Assembly: GCA_964601355.1 (NCBI GenBank)
Contig: CAZRNB010000003.1
Coordinates: forward strand, 1-64,000
Origin: CAZRNB01 sp964601355
GTDB taxonomy: Bacteria > Planctomycetota > Phycisphaerae > Sedimentisphaerales > Anaerobacaceae
DNA: 64,000 nucleotides
Direction of reading: 5' to 3'
In this document: positions 1 to 9,002 of the stretch, one piece after another
How positions within the stretch are numbered: the stretch's first letter is position 1
How the letters are laid out: each line of letters starts with the position of its first letter
The notes under the pieces: generated by a model
Told to the model about the DNA's origin: nothing
Databases searched by the model: none
The model's input: only the letters and a program-made list of their open reading frames with translations
Made by a program: the position numbers and the translations under genes

Positions 1-1245
1 TTTTCCAGTTTTCACCATATAGATATTTAGTGGCCGTGAAATCCATTTTTCTTCTATTGGTTCAGCATCATCAGGTGCAGACTTTGAAATATAGACATTT
101 TTGGCTTTTTCAATGGCTTTATAAATCTGTTCGATAGTAACTGCTTTTGCTGTTGGCATATTTAATAATAGTAAAGCAGCTACAATAAGTACAGCGGCAG
201 CCACTGCAACTCCGCTTTTGAATAACGGTTTACTTTTCAATATTGAGACTTTTTCTTTCAACGCATCTACGAAACTGAGCGTTGGAGTTGACTGGGTAGC
301 TTCTGTCTCGTGTTGGGGACTCAACACATCTACTTTGATTGGGAATCCGCTGTAAAGCTCATCGGATTTACTGATAGCTTTAGCAGATTCATCTACATGG
401 TATGCTGTAATGATTTCAGATTCAGCACGTTCGATAATTCCGAACACAGTGTTATGTAATCCTTGCATTTTAGTCAGGCATGTTGGGCAGCTACGTACAT
501 GTGATGTAAGAGAGTCCCGGAATTTAGCATACTGGTCATTGGCAAGGTCGAGCCCATAAGGCATAACGTAATCAAAGATATCGGTAAATGAAATCTGGTC
601 ACATATAGAGCATTTTTGCCCCCCTTTTTCATGCAGATATTCAGTACGAACCGTTTCCCTGTATTGATATAAAACTTTGCGACAATAGAAACAAGTGCAT
701 AAATGATTCAAGGCTTGTTCGTTTGTTTCGCTAAAAGCCATTGACACAAACGCCATGATTGCGGTATGCGCTTGTGAGCAGCTAACACTATCCTCGGCAG
801 GCTTCGCTGCAAATAACTGGCTTAAGCGACATAACTGTTTGCTGCTAAGATTTAGGCCTCTGATAGTATCCAAATCTTGAGCACACTGTTGGCAATGATC
901 CAGATGCACCGTTATTGGTGTTGGTACTTTAATTTCTAAGGCCTGTTCCAAAAAGGTCGGCAAAAAAGGCCTTGTAGTCTCACAAGTTACATCTTTGCCG
1001 ATGTGAGCAAAATGTAGTTTTAGCATCATTGTTATAGCAGCTCTGGCCTGATTTTCTCCCGGCTCTATTTTCTCGCATTGGGATAAGACAACTTCAAGTT
1101 GGTTTATTTGCTCTTGGCAGTGTTGGCATAGCTTTACATGATTAATGACAAACTCTGGAATAAGTGCGTTGCCTTCCCTGCTGAGAAAGTCATAATAATA
1201 TAATTCAGACTGCCTACATAACAAATTAAAATTGGGAGCGATCAT
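1..1245 (-). CDS. Membrane anti-sigma factor with four tandem zinc-finger modules (3' end outside window)
   Basis: Open minus-strand frame of 415 codons running off the left edge, so the C-terminus is missing. Its ATG directly follows the TAA of the upstream ECF sigma gene with no gap, so the two are co-translated. The cytoplasmic part holds four copies of a Cys-x(25-37)-HxxxCxxC module: C10/H36/C40/C43, C88/H114/C118/C121, C156/H181/C185/C188 and C212/H249/C253/C256. A membrane segment spans about residues 345-363 and is followed by an outside domain starting near MPTAKAVTIEQ. HxxxCxxC is the signature of ZAS-type anti-sigma domains, which hold ECF factors at the membrane. Inferred role: partner of the 1246-1791 sigma factor. 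Four ZAS units in one chain is unusual. Confidence 0.8.
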   Translation of the reverse strand, partial: MIAPNFNLLCRQSELYYYDFLSREGNALIPEFVINHVKLCQHCQEQINQLEVVLSQCEKIEPGENQARAAITMMLKLHFAHIGKDVTCETTRPFLPTFLEQALEIKVPTPITVHLDHCQQCAQDLDTIRGLNLSSKQLCRLSQLFAAKPAEDSVSCSQAHTAIMAFVSMAFSETNEQALNHLCTCFYCRKVLYQYRETVRTEYLHEKGGQKCSICDQISFTDIFDYVMPYGLDLANDQYAKFRDSLTSHVRSCPTCLTKMQGLHNTVFGIIERAESEIITAYHVDESAKAISKSDELYSGFPIKVDVLSPQHETEATQSTPTLSFVDALKEKVSILKSKPLFKSGVAVAAAVLIVAALLLLNMPTAKAVTIEQIYKAIEKAKNVYISKSAPDDAEPIEEKWISRPLNIYMVKTGK

Positions 1246-1791
1246 TTAATCATCTGTTATTGTGAAAAATTCACGGAGTTTCTTTAAGCCTACAGAAATA
1301 TACCGACTGACAGACCTTTTATCTACATTCATTATATCTGCTATTTCTTTAGTATCATGATTATTTCTATACCGTAAGCTTATTGCTCGAGCTTCACTGT
1401 GCTTTAATAATCTCTCTATTAGTTCAAACATTTTGTTTGTTTCCTCAATTTTAATCAAAACCTTTTGAGGGTTACCATTAGCGACAGAATAAATGGAGTT
1501 CTTAGCATATCTGTTCACATAGCTTTGATATACCTCTACCCTATGCATAGCATCAATAAAATCGTTGGTTATTGCCCTATAAAGATAGCTTTTCATATTT
1601 TGCACCTTGTCTAACGGCGGTCTGGATATAAGGGAGAGAAAAAAGTCTTGGAATAAGTCGTCTGCTAGAGAATCATTTTTGACCTTTGATCTGATAACCG
1701 CATAGATAAAATCCCCATATTCGGAAAAAATTAAGACTGCAATATGCACGCTATTAAATTCACTGTTGATGTTTCTACTCTGTAAAGTCAC
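1246..1791 (-). CDS. ECF-type RNA polymerase sigma factor
   Basis: 181 residues, the usual size of an ECF sigma factor. Region 2 is visible around ADDLFQDFFLSL followed by MKSYLYRAITNDFIDAMHR (about residues 43-84). Region 4 is a C-terminal helix-turn-helix, about residues 131-176, with ISLRYRNNHDTKEIADIMNV then RSVSRYISVGLKKLREFF. It directs RNA polymerase to a set of promoters under control of the adjacent anti-sigma factor, which starts at the next base after its stop. Target promoters cannot be read from the window. Confidence 0.88.
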   Translation of the reverse strand: MTLQSRNINSEFNSVHIAVLIFSEYGDFIYAVIRSKVKNDSLADDLFQDFFLSLISRPPLDKVQNMKSYLYRAITNDFIDAMHRVEVYQSYVNRYAKNSIYSVANGNPQKVLIKIEETNKMFELIERLLKHSEARAISLRYRNNHDTKEIADIMNVDKRSVSRYISVGLKKLREFFTITDD

Positions 1792-2299
1792 AGTGTATCT
1801 CTTTGTAAGAACTTCTCAAGAATCACATAAATAATAAGAGTAATAAATTAGTTTAGAAAACAACGTTCAATTGCTACAGATTGTCTCATTTTCATTTTAT
1901 ACTATTATTGGTAGTGACCGCAACAAGTATCTCTCGTGATAACTGTCCTAAAGATTGTGTAAGAATTTTTCAAGTATGTTTCTAACCTGAATATTTCATC
2001 AAATTTTTGATTTTATGACAGCAAGATAGTCGAACTATTTATAATATTTGAAGTGAACAAATAAACGCACATACAATCAGAATCTGTATGACCCTGCTGA
2101 TTCTGCTTTGTTTCATATTTTAATCCCCCTTACATCAGTATTATACATTAGTATGAAGATGGCGTCAAAATCTTGTTCTCGGCAGCCTGATAACTTTTAG
2201 ACCAAATTATTTTTGACACAGACGATTTCTGCCGAGATAATAGTTATTAACGCTTATGTGAAGGTTTTTAATATTGTGAATTGGTAAAAGGGTAATTTT
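1792..2299. other. Intergenic region between divergent sigma and PPIase genes
   Basis: About 500 bases of AT-rich spacer between divergent genes. No open frame of useful length and no strong hairpin. It presumably holds both promoters, but I could not assign -35/-10 boxes with confidence. Confidence 0.5.
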
Positions 2300-3361
2300 A
2301 TGAAAAATAGATTTAGCAAAGGGAAAAAACAAGGCTTTTTAGGTTTTATTTTTTATCTTTCGCTTTCAGGGATGGTTTTAGGACTGAGCTGCTGCTCGAA
2401 AAAGCCTCCAAAGGCCGATGTTAATGCTCCTGCTGTTGATGCTGTTGTTACCGTTAATGGATTCGATATCACCGAAAGCAATCTGAAGGCCTTGATTAAA
2501 CCGGAGATCGAGAAAATAAAGGCCAAGACTGCGAATCTGCCTTCCGAATTTATCCAGCAATACGAAAAGCAGCTAACGCAGTGGTCTTTGGACAAGCTCA
2601 TTAGCGAGCACTTGTTGGACGAGCAGGTAAAACAAGCCAAGATAGTTGTTACTGAAGAGGAGCTGCTCAAGCGAATGGGTGAAATAGCTGCTGCGCAGCA
2701 GCCGCCTCTAACGCTGGAGGAGTACCAAAAGAAATTGGAGGACTACGGCCAAAGTTTTGACGCGTATAAAAGGGAATTTCGCAGGCAAATGCTCTATCAG
2801 AAGCTTTTAGAGCCGCAATGGGCTGGCAAGCTGGACGTCAATGAAGCTGATGCCAAACAATATTATTCCGACAATCTAAAGGAGTTTGATGTTCCTGAGC
2901 AGACTAGAGCAAGCCACATTCTCATAGTACCTGATACTTCACAGCCCGACGCCGACCCGAACCAAGCCAAGACCATGGCAAAGGCAAAAGCTGAGGCTCT
3001 GCTCAAGCAAATCAGAGAAGGAGCTGATTTTGCTGCGTTGGCCAAGGCCAATTCAGCCTGCTCCTCGGCTGCAAATGGCGGCGATCTGAACTTTTTTGCG
3101 CGAGGCCAAATGGTTGCGCCCTTCGATAAAGCCGCCTTTGAGCTGCAGCCAGGACAAATAAGTGACGTTGTCGAGACAAAATTCGGCTATCACATAATCA
3201 AAGTCACCGACCGCAAAGAGGCCAGCAAGATTACGTTCGAGGAAGTGAAGGACCGGATAATAGACAAGCTTAAGCAGCAAAAGCAGTCTGATTTTGTTAC
3301 GGAATATATAGAATCGCTTAAAGATAAAGCCCACATCGTTTATCACATCAAAAAAGAGTGA
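2300..3361 (+). CDS. Parvulin-type peptidyl-prolyl isomerase lipoprotein (SurA/PrsA-like)
   Basis: 353 residues. N-terminal signal peptide with a lipobox-like LGLSC before C32 (followed by C33), predicting a lipid-anchored exported protein. The middle (about 45-190) is the helical SurA_N-like chaperone region. About residues 200-305 form a parvulin domain (RASHILIV, then GGDLNFFARGQMVAPFDKAA and FGYHIIKV). Family role: proline isomerisation and chaperoning of exported proteins in the envelope. Monocistronic: followed by a hairpin and T-rich terminator at about 3419-3450. Start has only a weak Shine-Dalgarno (aaaagggtaattttATG). Confidence 0.9.
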   Translation: MKNRFSKGKKQGFLGFIFYLSLSGMVLGLSCCSKKPPKADVNAPAVDAVVTVNGFDITESNLKALIKPEIEKIKAKTANLPSEFIQQYEKQLTQWSLDKLISEHLLDEQVKQAKIVVTEEELLKRMGEIAAAQQPPLTLEEYQKKLEDYGQSFDAYKREFRRQMLYQKLLEPQWAGKLDVNEADAKQYYSDNLKEFDVPEQTRASHILIVPDTSQPDADPNQAKTMAKAKAEALLKQIREGADFAALAKANSACSSAANGGDLNFFARGQMVAPFDKAAFELQPGQISDVVETKFGYHIIKVTDRKEASKITFEEVKDRIIDKLKQQKQSDFVTEYIESLKDKAHIVYHIKKE

Positions 3362-3380
3362 AAAAAAATCCACGATGGAA

Positions 3381-3450
3381 ACCCCGTGATGAATCGCGGG
3401 GCTAAACACGGAATATTTAGCCCCGCAATTTATTGCGGGGTTGTCTTTTA
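3381..3450 (+). terminator. Double GC-rich hairpin, intrinsic terminator of the PPIase gene
   Basis: Two successive hairpins. The first pairs ccccg (3382-3386) with cgggg (3397-3401). The second pairs ccccgcaa (3421-3428) with ttgcgggg (3433-3440) over loop ttta and is followed by ttgtctttta. The T-rich tail is on the plus strand, so it mainly ends the PPIase transcript. The second hairpin carries the AATATTTAGCCCC signature that recurs elsewhere in the window. Confidence 0.75.
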
Positions 3451-3469
3451 TTTTACACGGTCTTATGTT

Positions 3470-4282
3470 TTATTTTAAAAGCGTTTGTGGGTCAAGATTG
3501 GCTGATTCTATGTCCTTGAAGTATTTTACAGTGCCGACCTTTAGCTCTGCCGTGGCCTCATCATCGCAGACGATAATGCCATTGGGGTGCATCTGCAAAG
3601 CGCTGATGGTCCACATATGATTTATGCCTTCCTCGATGGCGTGCCGCAACGCACGAGCCTTATTATGCCCGTTGACAATAATCAGCACTTCCTTAGCATC
3701 CATAACCGTGCCTACGCCTACTGACAGGGCCGTTTTGGGGACCTTATTGATGTCCCCGCCAAAGAATCGCGAATTGGCTAAGATAGTATCATAGGTCAAA
3801 GCCATAATACGCGTCCTGGAAGACAATGAAGAGCCGGGCTCATTAAATGCGATGTGACCGTCAGGCCCTATTCCTCCGACGAAAAGTGTAACGCCTCCAA
3901 TCTTTTTTATCTTTTCTTCGTAGCCGGCACACTCCGCCTCGAGGTCCGGCGCATTTCCGTTGAGAATGTTGACGTTTTCTCTGGGGATATCTGTGTGACC
4001 GAAGAAATTGTTCCACATAAACGAATGGTAGCTTTCCGGATGGTCTTCGGGAATATTAACGTATTCATCCATGTTGAAGGTGACAACGTTTTTAAATGTT
4101 ACTTTTCCTGCTCTATTGAGCTTTATAAGGTCTCTGTACATTCCCAGCGGCGAAGAGCCGGTGGGAAGCCCCAGTACAAAAGGTTTGGATTCGTTTGGCC
4201 TAAAGTTATCAATTTTTTTAGCCACGTAATTGGCAGCCCATTTTGAGGCTGTCTCGTAATTGGGTTGCATTATTACTCTCAT
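3470..4282 (-). CDS. nagB: Glucosamine-6-phosphate deaminase
   Basis: 270 residues, full family length. Converts glucosamine-6-phosphate to fructose-6-phosphate and ammonia in amino-sugar catabolism. Diagnostic segments: GLPTGSSPLGMYRDL near residue 38 (phosphate loop), FNMDEYV near 69, and FVGGIGPDGHIAFNEPGSSL near 134 with the catalytic Asp/His. Lies 29 bases after the DUF4954 gene on the same strand, so the two are probably co-transcribed. No allosteric or regulatory site was recognised. Confidence 0.95.
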   Translation of the reverse strand: MRVIMQPNYETASKWAANYVAKKIDNFRPNESKPFVLGLPTGSSPLGMYRDLIKLNRAGKVTFKNVVTFNMDEYVNIPEDHPESYHSFMWNNFFGHTDIPRENVNILNGNAPDLEAECAGYEEKIKKIGGVTLFVGGIGPDGHIAFNEPGSSLSSRTRIMALTYDTILANSRFFGGDINKVPKTALSVGVGTVMDAKEVLIIVNGHNKARALRHAIEEGINHMWTISALQMHPNGIIVCDDEATAELKVGTVKYFKDIESANLDPQTLLK

Positions 4283-4311
4283 TGATACTGCTCCTTAAAT
4301 AATGTTTTACC

Positions 4312-6303
4312 TTAACGCAATTTTTCCATTCGGCTGATAAGCTCGTTTCCGAGTGCTGTTTTAGCAGCGATGTGTTTTTCGATATCAGATACAAAACTGT
4401 CTTTCTCCAATAGCCCTCTAACCGCGGCAAAATCATTATGTTTAGTCTCTTCATCGCCATCTATGCCGAAGCCGATTTGAGCGGTCGCAGCAAATTCCTT
4501 TTTGGCATCGGCGTAGAGCAGGTAATCAAGCTCGACCACGGCCTCTTTCCATTTTCCCGTTAGCTCAATGATGTCGTCGGGCGTTATTTCATCTATTGAT
4601 TTACCCAGGTTGTTTTGCAGAACATCGGCTGCCCATGCCCACTCGTAGGCGGGGTAGTTCTCGTGCATTTTTCTAAAAGTATCATCTATCTGCTCAAGGG
4701 TGCTGATTGTGCCGTTTTCAATATCACAGAGCATTTTTTGCACAGCCTGCTCCGGAGCCAAAAGGCCCGCTAAGTCAACCCATTTGCCCGGCCCGACAGC
4801 AGTTTCAGGCTGCAGAGCCGCTCTAAGCTCAATAATGCTTTTGAACCGCTTGCCTTCCAGCCGTTTGATTAAACAATTGCCTAAGAATTTATCGATGCCG
4901 ATCTGATATAATTTAACGCCGCGATCCAATGATGAGCTTTCAATTTTAACACTATGATAAGTGAAGTAGTCGGTTGTTTCGCCGGATGTCGCTTTAAGCC
5001 TGCGGAGCAGGTCACGACCATTTATCATCTTCTGAATTGTATATGGGCTTAAAAGCTTGAAGTTTATGTGGTCGAGCTTGCGAGGGTCTTTTCTTCTATC
5101 GCGTTTCGGCCATTTGCGGGCGTCTCGTACGGTACCAACGCTTCGCAGATTCACACCCGGCGCGAGGATACTTTCGTCTTCATGCTCAATCAGGTAGGAG
5201 AAAGGTAAATCTGATGTGTCTGAGTTTCTATAGTGTCTTCCCATGACGACGGTAAATGCACCGACCTTTGCAGGCCAGAGCATATATGAATCGCTGGCGG
5301 TCTTTGAGCCGCGTTCCACGACGCCTTGATGAACCGGGCCCAGTTTATACATGTGATTGCTCTGATTGGTTCCGCTGCCGGCGTTCAAAAAAGAGAACAA
5401 TCCTGCGATAAGCAGGGTGGATTTGTGGTGCGTCACGGTATATGGCCCGGCAAATATTGCGCAGGCCTCGCCATGGAAGCCGCCGCAGTTGGCGAAAAAG
5501 ACCGAGCTCTCAGCCGAGTACTGCTTGGATAAAACGGTGCCTTGGCCTATAAAACACTCGGCTACTATGGCGCCGTCTGAAATCTTTGAGCCGCTGCACA
5601 CGATAAAGTTTTCCGCAAAAACGCCTGGACCAATGTAAATAGGATCTTCCGGACAACTATTTACGGAACCATTCTCCAGTCTGATAATCCCTTCGATTAT
5701 GCTTGCCGGGCCTATTTTGACGTTTCTGATAATTCGGCTGTTGACGATTCTTGCACCTCTGGCCACCAATCCCATAGAAGACGTGATTGAAGCGGTGTAA
5801 TCAGCTATCATTTTCCGCAGCTTTTCGATTACCTTCGGCCGGTGGCGGTAAAAAGCTATTATGTATGCGGTATGAGCTGATAAGCGGTCATAGATGGGGA
5901 TTTCTCTGCCGCCGGCTTCGTTGACGGCTACAACTCCCGTTCCATTGCCGAATGAGCTTTGCCCCTCGGTTGCGAGAAGGTCGATGTTGTCTATCACGAC
6001 GTCATCTTCTATTATGTAGTTGGCGATGTAATTTCTTACCTGGCTGATATATACATTATTACCGATAATACAGTTGAAAATAGTGGCGTTACTGATTCCG
6101 GCGGGCTTTGTAATGCCTTCGTAAAAAGAAACGTCCTTTTCGAATACACCTAACTTTACATCGCCGCAAAAATGAGTTGCTCGTACTCTACCTGCATCGA
6201 AGCCTTCGGCAACCTTCAGCTTTGACCAGTCGCTGCAGCTACAGCCTTGATTGGTTAGACATGTGATTTCCTGCGAAGATAATGAACGATATTCTGCTGC
6301 CAT
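4312..6303 (-). CDS. DUF4954-family protein (left-handed beta-helix-like repeats)
   Basis: 663 residues. The first two thirds show hexapeptide-like repeats typical of left-handed beta-helix proteins (for example VFEKDVSFYEG, IFNCIIGNNVYI, IIEDDVVIDNID, ARGARIVNSRIIRNVKIGP). The conserved core around SNHMYKLGPVHQG and VVMGRHYRNSDTSDLPFSYL matches my memory of DUF4954, a family of unknown function seen in Bacteroidota and Planctomycetota. The C-terminal third is helical. No signal peptide. Linked to nagB (29-base gap), so a role in sugar-nucleotide or amino-sugar metabolism is possible but unproven. Confidence 0.8.
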   Translation of the reverse strand: MAAEYRSLSSQEITCLTNQGCSCSDWSKLKVAEGFDAGRVRATHFCGDVKLGVFEKDVSFYEGITKPAGISNATIFNCIIGNNVYISQVRNYIANYIIEDDVVIDNIDLLATEGQSSFGNGTGVVAVNEAGGREIPIYDRLSAHTAYIIAFYRHRPKVIEKLRKMIADYTASITSSMGLVARGARIVNSRIIRNVKIGPASIIEGIIRLENGSVNSCPEDPIYIGPGVFAENFIVCSGSKISDGAIVAECFIGQGTVLSKQYSAESSVFFANCGGFHGEACAIFAGPYTVTHHKSTLLIAGLFSFLNAGSGTNQSNHMYKLGPVHQGVVERGSKTASDSYMLWPAKVGAFTVVMGRHYRNSDTSDLPFSYLIEHEDESILAPGVNLRSVGTVRDARKWPKRDRRKDPRKLDHINFKLLSPYTIQKMINGRDLLRRLKATSGETTDYFTYHSVKIESSSLDRGVKLYQIGIDKFLGNCLIKRLEGKRFKSIIELRAALQPETAVGPGKWVDLAGLLAPEQAVQKMLCDIENGTISTLEQIDDTFRKMHENYPAYEWAWAADVLQNNLGKSIDEITPDDIIELTGKWKEAVVELDYLLYADAKKEFAATAQIGFGIDGDEETKHNDFAAVRGLLEKDSFVSDIEKHIAAKTALGNELISRMEKLR

Positions 6304-6637
6304 TTATTCTCCCTCGTGGATTCAAAATCCCGCAATAAAATTGCCGGGCAAAAAAAATATTTAGCCCCCAGTTTACTGGGGGGTTTTAATCGGGCGGTGT
6401 AAATCTAACGGTTGTCGTCCCATAAATCAAGATATTTTAATTCAAAAAATACCCACAAATTAAGTAGCCGAATAATTGAACCTCCGAAGTGCTGAACAGT
6501 GAGACAATATAAAATTTTTAGCGAAATTTGTGAAGCGATTTGTCAGTAGATGCCGATGTTATACATAATATAGAGAGTTATATGCTTTTTGCATAATTAG
6601 CCTAACTTATCACATTACAGTACATACAAGAGTTTCT
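6304..6637. other. Spacer with two hairpins
   Basis: Between divergent genes. Holds a hairpin with cccccag (6365-6371) paired to ctggggg (6376-6382), loop ttta, followed by ttttaat on the plus strand and preceded by the aaatatttag signature. A weaker inverted repeat cccgcaataaaattgccggg lies at 6329-6348. No plus-strand gene ends here, so the terminator-like hairpin is better seen as a dispersed repeat. The rest (6390-6637) shows nothing recognisable. Confidence 0.55.
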
Positions 6638-7201
6638 ATGAGCGCAGTTGTATCAGGGCAGACAAGGGTAGCGAAGGTTTTAGCGGCATTATTAGTATCA
6701 ATGACAACAGGGGCCATTGTCTTAATCGCTCTTGGCAATAATCCGCCTGCTGAAGGCCCATTTTGTCTGTGGAGTTATTATCGTCTCAATCCCGTGGAAA
6801 CAGCCATTCATTCCCGGGCCTGTCAATCACCCGATCGTTGGAGCAGAATTGAGATTTTTTATAGCGGCACGAAGGCGGGCAACATAGAGCAGATGACCTC
6901 AATTAGCGGCCTGGCAAGTCCGGACGACCTTAATTGCCATTTTGTAGTTTGCAACGGCCTCGGCGGTGGTGACGGACAAATACAGACAACAGAAAGATGG
7001 CAGAGACAATGGTCGAGCGAGCCGGGACGAACCTGGTACGGCAGCAGCCGGGCCATCCGTATCTGTGCCATAGCCGGCCCATCGCTGCGGGCTGCCCCAA
7101 CCGACTGCCAGATTAAAAGGATTGAATCACTCGTGGAAGGGCTGTGCAGAAAATTCAGCATTCAGCCGAATTCCGTTTATTACCCCGGCGATTGGCGATA
7201 G
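6638..7201 (+). CDS. Degenerate amidase_2/PGRP-like protein, membrane anchored
   Basis: 187 residues. N-terminal membrane or signal segment at about 12-33. The rest follows the N-acetylmuramoyl-L-alanine amidase_2/PGRP pattern: WSRIEIFYSGT where the family has W-x-I-x-x-HHSAT, then LNCHFVVCNGLGGGDGQIQ and TERWQRQW. The first zinc-binding histidine position is replaced (FYSGT instead of HHSAT); the second-site His in CHFVV remains. Lytic activity is therefore doubtful, and peptidoglycan binding or a structural role is possible. Single gene with no clear operon partner. Confidence 0.6.
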   Translation: MSAVVSGQTRVAKVLAALLVSMTTGAIVLIALGNNPPAEGPFCLWSYYRLNPVETAIHSRACQSPDRWSRIEIFYSGTKAGNIEQMTSISGLASPDDLNCHFVVCNGLGGGDGQIQTTERWQRQWSSEPGRTWYGSSRAIRICAIAGPSLRAAPTDCQIKRIESLVEGLCRKFSIQPNSVYYPGDWR

Positions 7202-7233
7202 AAAATCAAACTGCAAAAATCAAAATTAAGGAA

Positions 7234-7707
7234 TCATTGCCCCTTAGAGGCATCTCCACATTTTTGACATTTGATTTTTGATATTTGAATTTTCGTTAGC
7301 AAGCCGAAATCCTCTTTTTTTGTTAGAACTACCCATGCCCGCCAGTCCTTTTTGTGGATTTGCACCGGTTCGATAGGCTCAACGTCTTTTATCCGGACTA
7401 AAAGGCCGAATCTGCAGTCTGCCCTGCTTTGCCAATACTGTTCGTCGGCCAAAATATGATGGTTAAACTGCTGTTTTATTTCGAGGATTTTTGCCGGCGT
7501 AAGGTTCTCGAAGGTCTTAACCGCTGCTACGGCAGCCATCGCATATACCGGCCCAGAGCTTATTTTGAGAAATAGCTTGTCGCCGGGCAGGATTTGTCCG
7601 AAAGGCTCTCGTTTTGTTTGGGTAAAACGCGATTCGATTTGTTTTCTGCCATTTAAAATGGCGTCCAAATACGGCTTTTTCAGTATCACCAGATGATAGT
7701 TTGTCAT
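7234..7707 (-). CDS. ASCH/PUA-like domain protein
   Basis: 157 residues. The start HLVILKKPYLDAILNGRKQIESRF and the following PGDKLFLKIS pattern match the ASCH fold (PUA-like beta barrel, proposed RNA binding). Its ATG overlaps the stop of the upstream homocysteine methyltransferase (ATGA), so the two are translationally coupled. The last 20 or so residues (from about LLTKIQISKIK) are encoded by a dispersed AT-rich repeat, so the native C-terminus has probably been replaced. Substrate unknown. Confidence 0.7.
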   Translation of the reverse strand: MTNYHLVILKKPYLDAILNGRKQIESRFTQTKREPFGQILPGDKLFLKISSGPVYAMAAVAAVKTFENLTPAKILEIKQQFNHHILADEQYWQSRADCRFGLLVRIKDVEPIEPVQIHKKDWRAWVVLTKKEDFGLLTKIQISKIKCQKCGDASKGQ

Positions 7708-8582
7708 CGTTTCTTTCTATTCAGCAGGTCGGCCACGGCGCGAATATGTTCAGGCGTTGTTCCGCAGCAGCCGCCTACAATGCCGGCTCCGGCCTTTAGA
7801 CATTGCCTGATACCGGCTGCAAACTGCTCAGGCACCATATCGAAGACCGTTTTATCATCAATCAATTTGGGTTTTCCCGCATTGGGTTGGGCCAGGATAG
7901 GCATATTCGTTTCCGATTTAAGCAAAGAAACGACCACAGCCATTTGAATCGGGCCAAGATCGCCGCAGTTGGCGCCGATGGCGTCCGCACCTGCATCTGT
8001 GAGCTGTTTGGCACATTCGCTGGCCGTGTTGCCCATTATCGTTCTTGCCCCTCTTTTTTCTGTTGCAAAAGCTATCGATACGATGGCAGGCAGTGGGAAA
8101 TTATCTTTGCACGCCCGAAGGGCACACAGCGCCTCGCGAAGGTCAAATACCGTTTCGATGATAAATCCATCCGCTCCGGCTTCTGCAAGTATTTCAGCCT
8201 GCTCTTTATACGCGTCGTGGAACTGCTGCTCTTTATAAGTGCCATACGGCTCAAGCAGTTGACCGGTAGAGCTCATGTCCCCAAGTACATACTGCCGATC
8301 GCCGGCCGCCTGTCTGGCTAATTCAACGCCGGCATAATTGACGTCACGCACCGGCACATCGACATTATGCGTCTCAATGTAAATACGGTTCATTGTTAGC
8401 GTATTTGTTGTAAGGGCATCGCATCCACATTGGGCGTACTCTTGATGTATCTGGAGCACAATGTCGGGAGCATCAAGATTATTACTTGCCCGGCCCATCA
8501 AGCCGCGTTTGTCCAATTCTGTACCCATTGCCCCATCGAGTAAAATGATGTCTTTATTTTGTAGTGCTGTTGATAGATTCAT
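7704..8582 (-). CDS. Homocysteine S-methyltransferase family protein
   Basis: 292 residues, about the length of the isolated N-terminal module of MetH or of BHMT/MmuM enzymes. Start LLDGAMGTEL, then TNTLTMNR near residue 60, first zinc Cys in IGANCGDLGP (near 201) and the paired zinc cysteines in GGCCGTTPEHI (near 270). These enzymes transfer a methyl group to homocysteine through a zinc thiolate. No B12, pterin or activation domain is attached, so the methyl donor is unknown. First gene of a two-gene operon with the ASCH gene. Confidence 0.88.
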   Translation of the reverse strand: MNLSTALQNKDIILLDGAMGTELDKRGLMGRASNNLDAPDIVLQIHQEYAQCGCDALTTNTLTMNRIYIETHNVDVPVRDVNYAGVELARQAAGDRQYVLGDMSSTGQLLEPYGTYKEQQFHDAYKEQAEILAEAGADGFIIETVFDLREALCALRACKDNFPLPAIVSIAFATEKRGARTIMGNTASECAKQLTDAGADAIGANCGDLGPIQMAVVVSLLKSETNMPILAQPNAGKPKLIDDKTVFDMVPEQFAAGIRQCLKAGAGIVGGCCGTTPEHIRAVADLLNRKKR

Positions 8583-8705
8583 TTAAAGTTCCTGTTTAGT
8601 CGGCGATTGCCGCGTTCTGGGATATGGTGCGGAGCATCCGGAGCTACTACTCGTGTCGCCGACGCGATAAAGCCGCTATGGCAGCGGCTCGCCAATCTTG
8701 CCATG
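8583..8705 (-). pseudogene. Remnant of a REP-associated (Y1, IS200-like) transposase N-terminus
   Basis: A short minus-strand frame ends ATRVVAPDAPHHIPERGNRR then LNRNFK-stop. This matches the conserved N-terminal motif of RAYT/Y1 transposases (ARVVxPGxPHHVTQRGNRR). Everything after this motif, including the HUH and catalytic Tyr parts, is gone, so only the first 40 or so residues survive. It lies directly upstream of the methyltransferase start. Confidence 0.6.
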
Positions 8706-8903
8706 CCGACATCGTATTTGTCAATACGACTTGTGTCAATGGCATAAGCCATTTTGTGAACAGAATTAAGTATATGTTTCCAGACTCGAGTGGAGATATG
8801 CTTATTTACCACAACCAGAGAAAACAACTGCGTTTCACTATCTGTTCATAACAGTTAGTGAAATGAGGCCAAATCCCTGAAAAAATATGGAAATAAATGG
8901 CAC

Positions 8904-8945
8904 GTAGTCCTATTGATTAATCAAAAGGACTACTTGGTTTTTATC
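8904..8945 (+). terminator. Strong hairpin with T tail (orphan terminator-like)
   Basis: gtagtcct (8904-8911) pairs with aggactac (8926-8933); the inner ttgat/atcaa pairs extend the stem. Followed by ttggtttttatctctt. No intact plus-strand gene precedes it. It sits in a stretch of decayed sequence, so it may be a relic. Two more small hairpins follow (tggtatgc/gcatacca near 8950 and gtgggca/tgcccac near 8979). Confidence 0.5.
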
Positions 8946-9002
8946 TCTTAATGGTATGCTCCGCATACCAAAAAAATGGTGGGCACTGCCCACGCCACGT
9001 TA

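Noticed and set aside
8579..8827. 82-residue minus-strand ORF as an intact gene
   Set aside because: Only the last 40 residues match a transposase N-terminus; upstream part is random and no ribosome site is seen.
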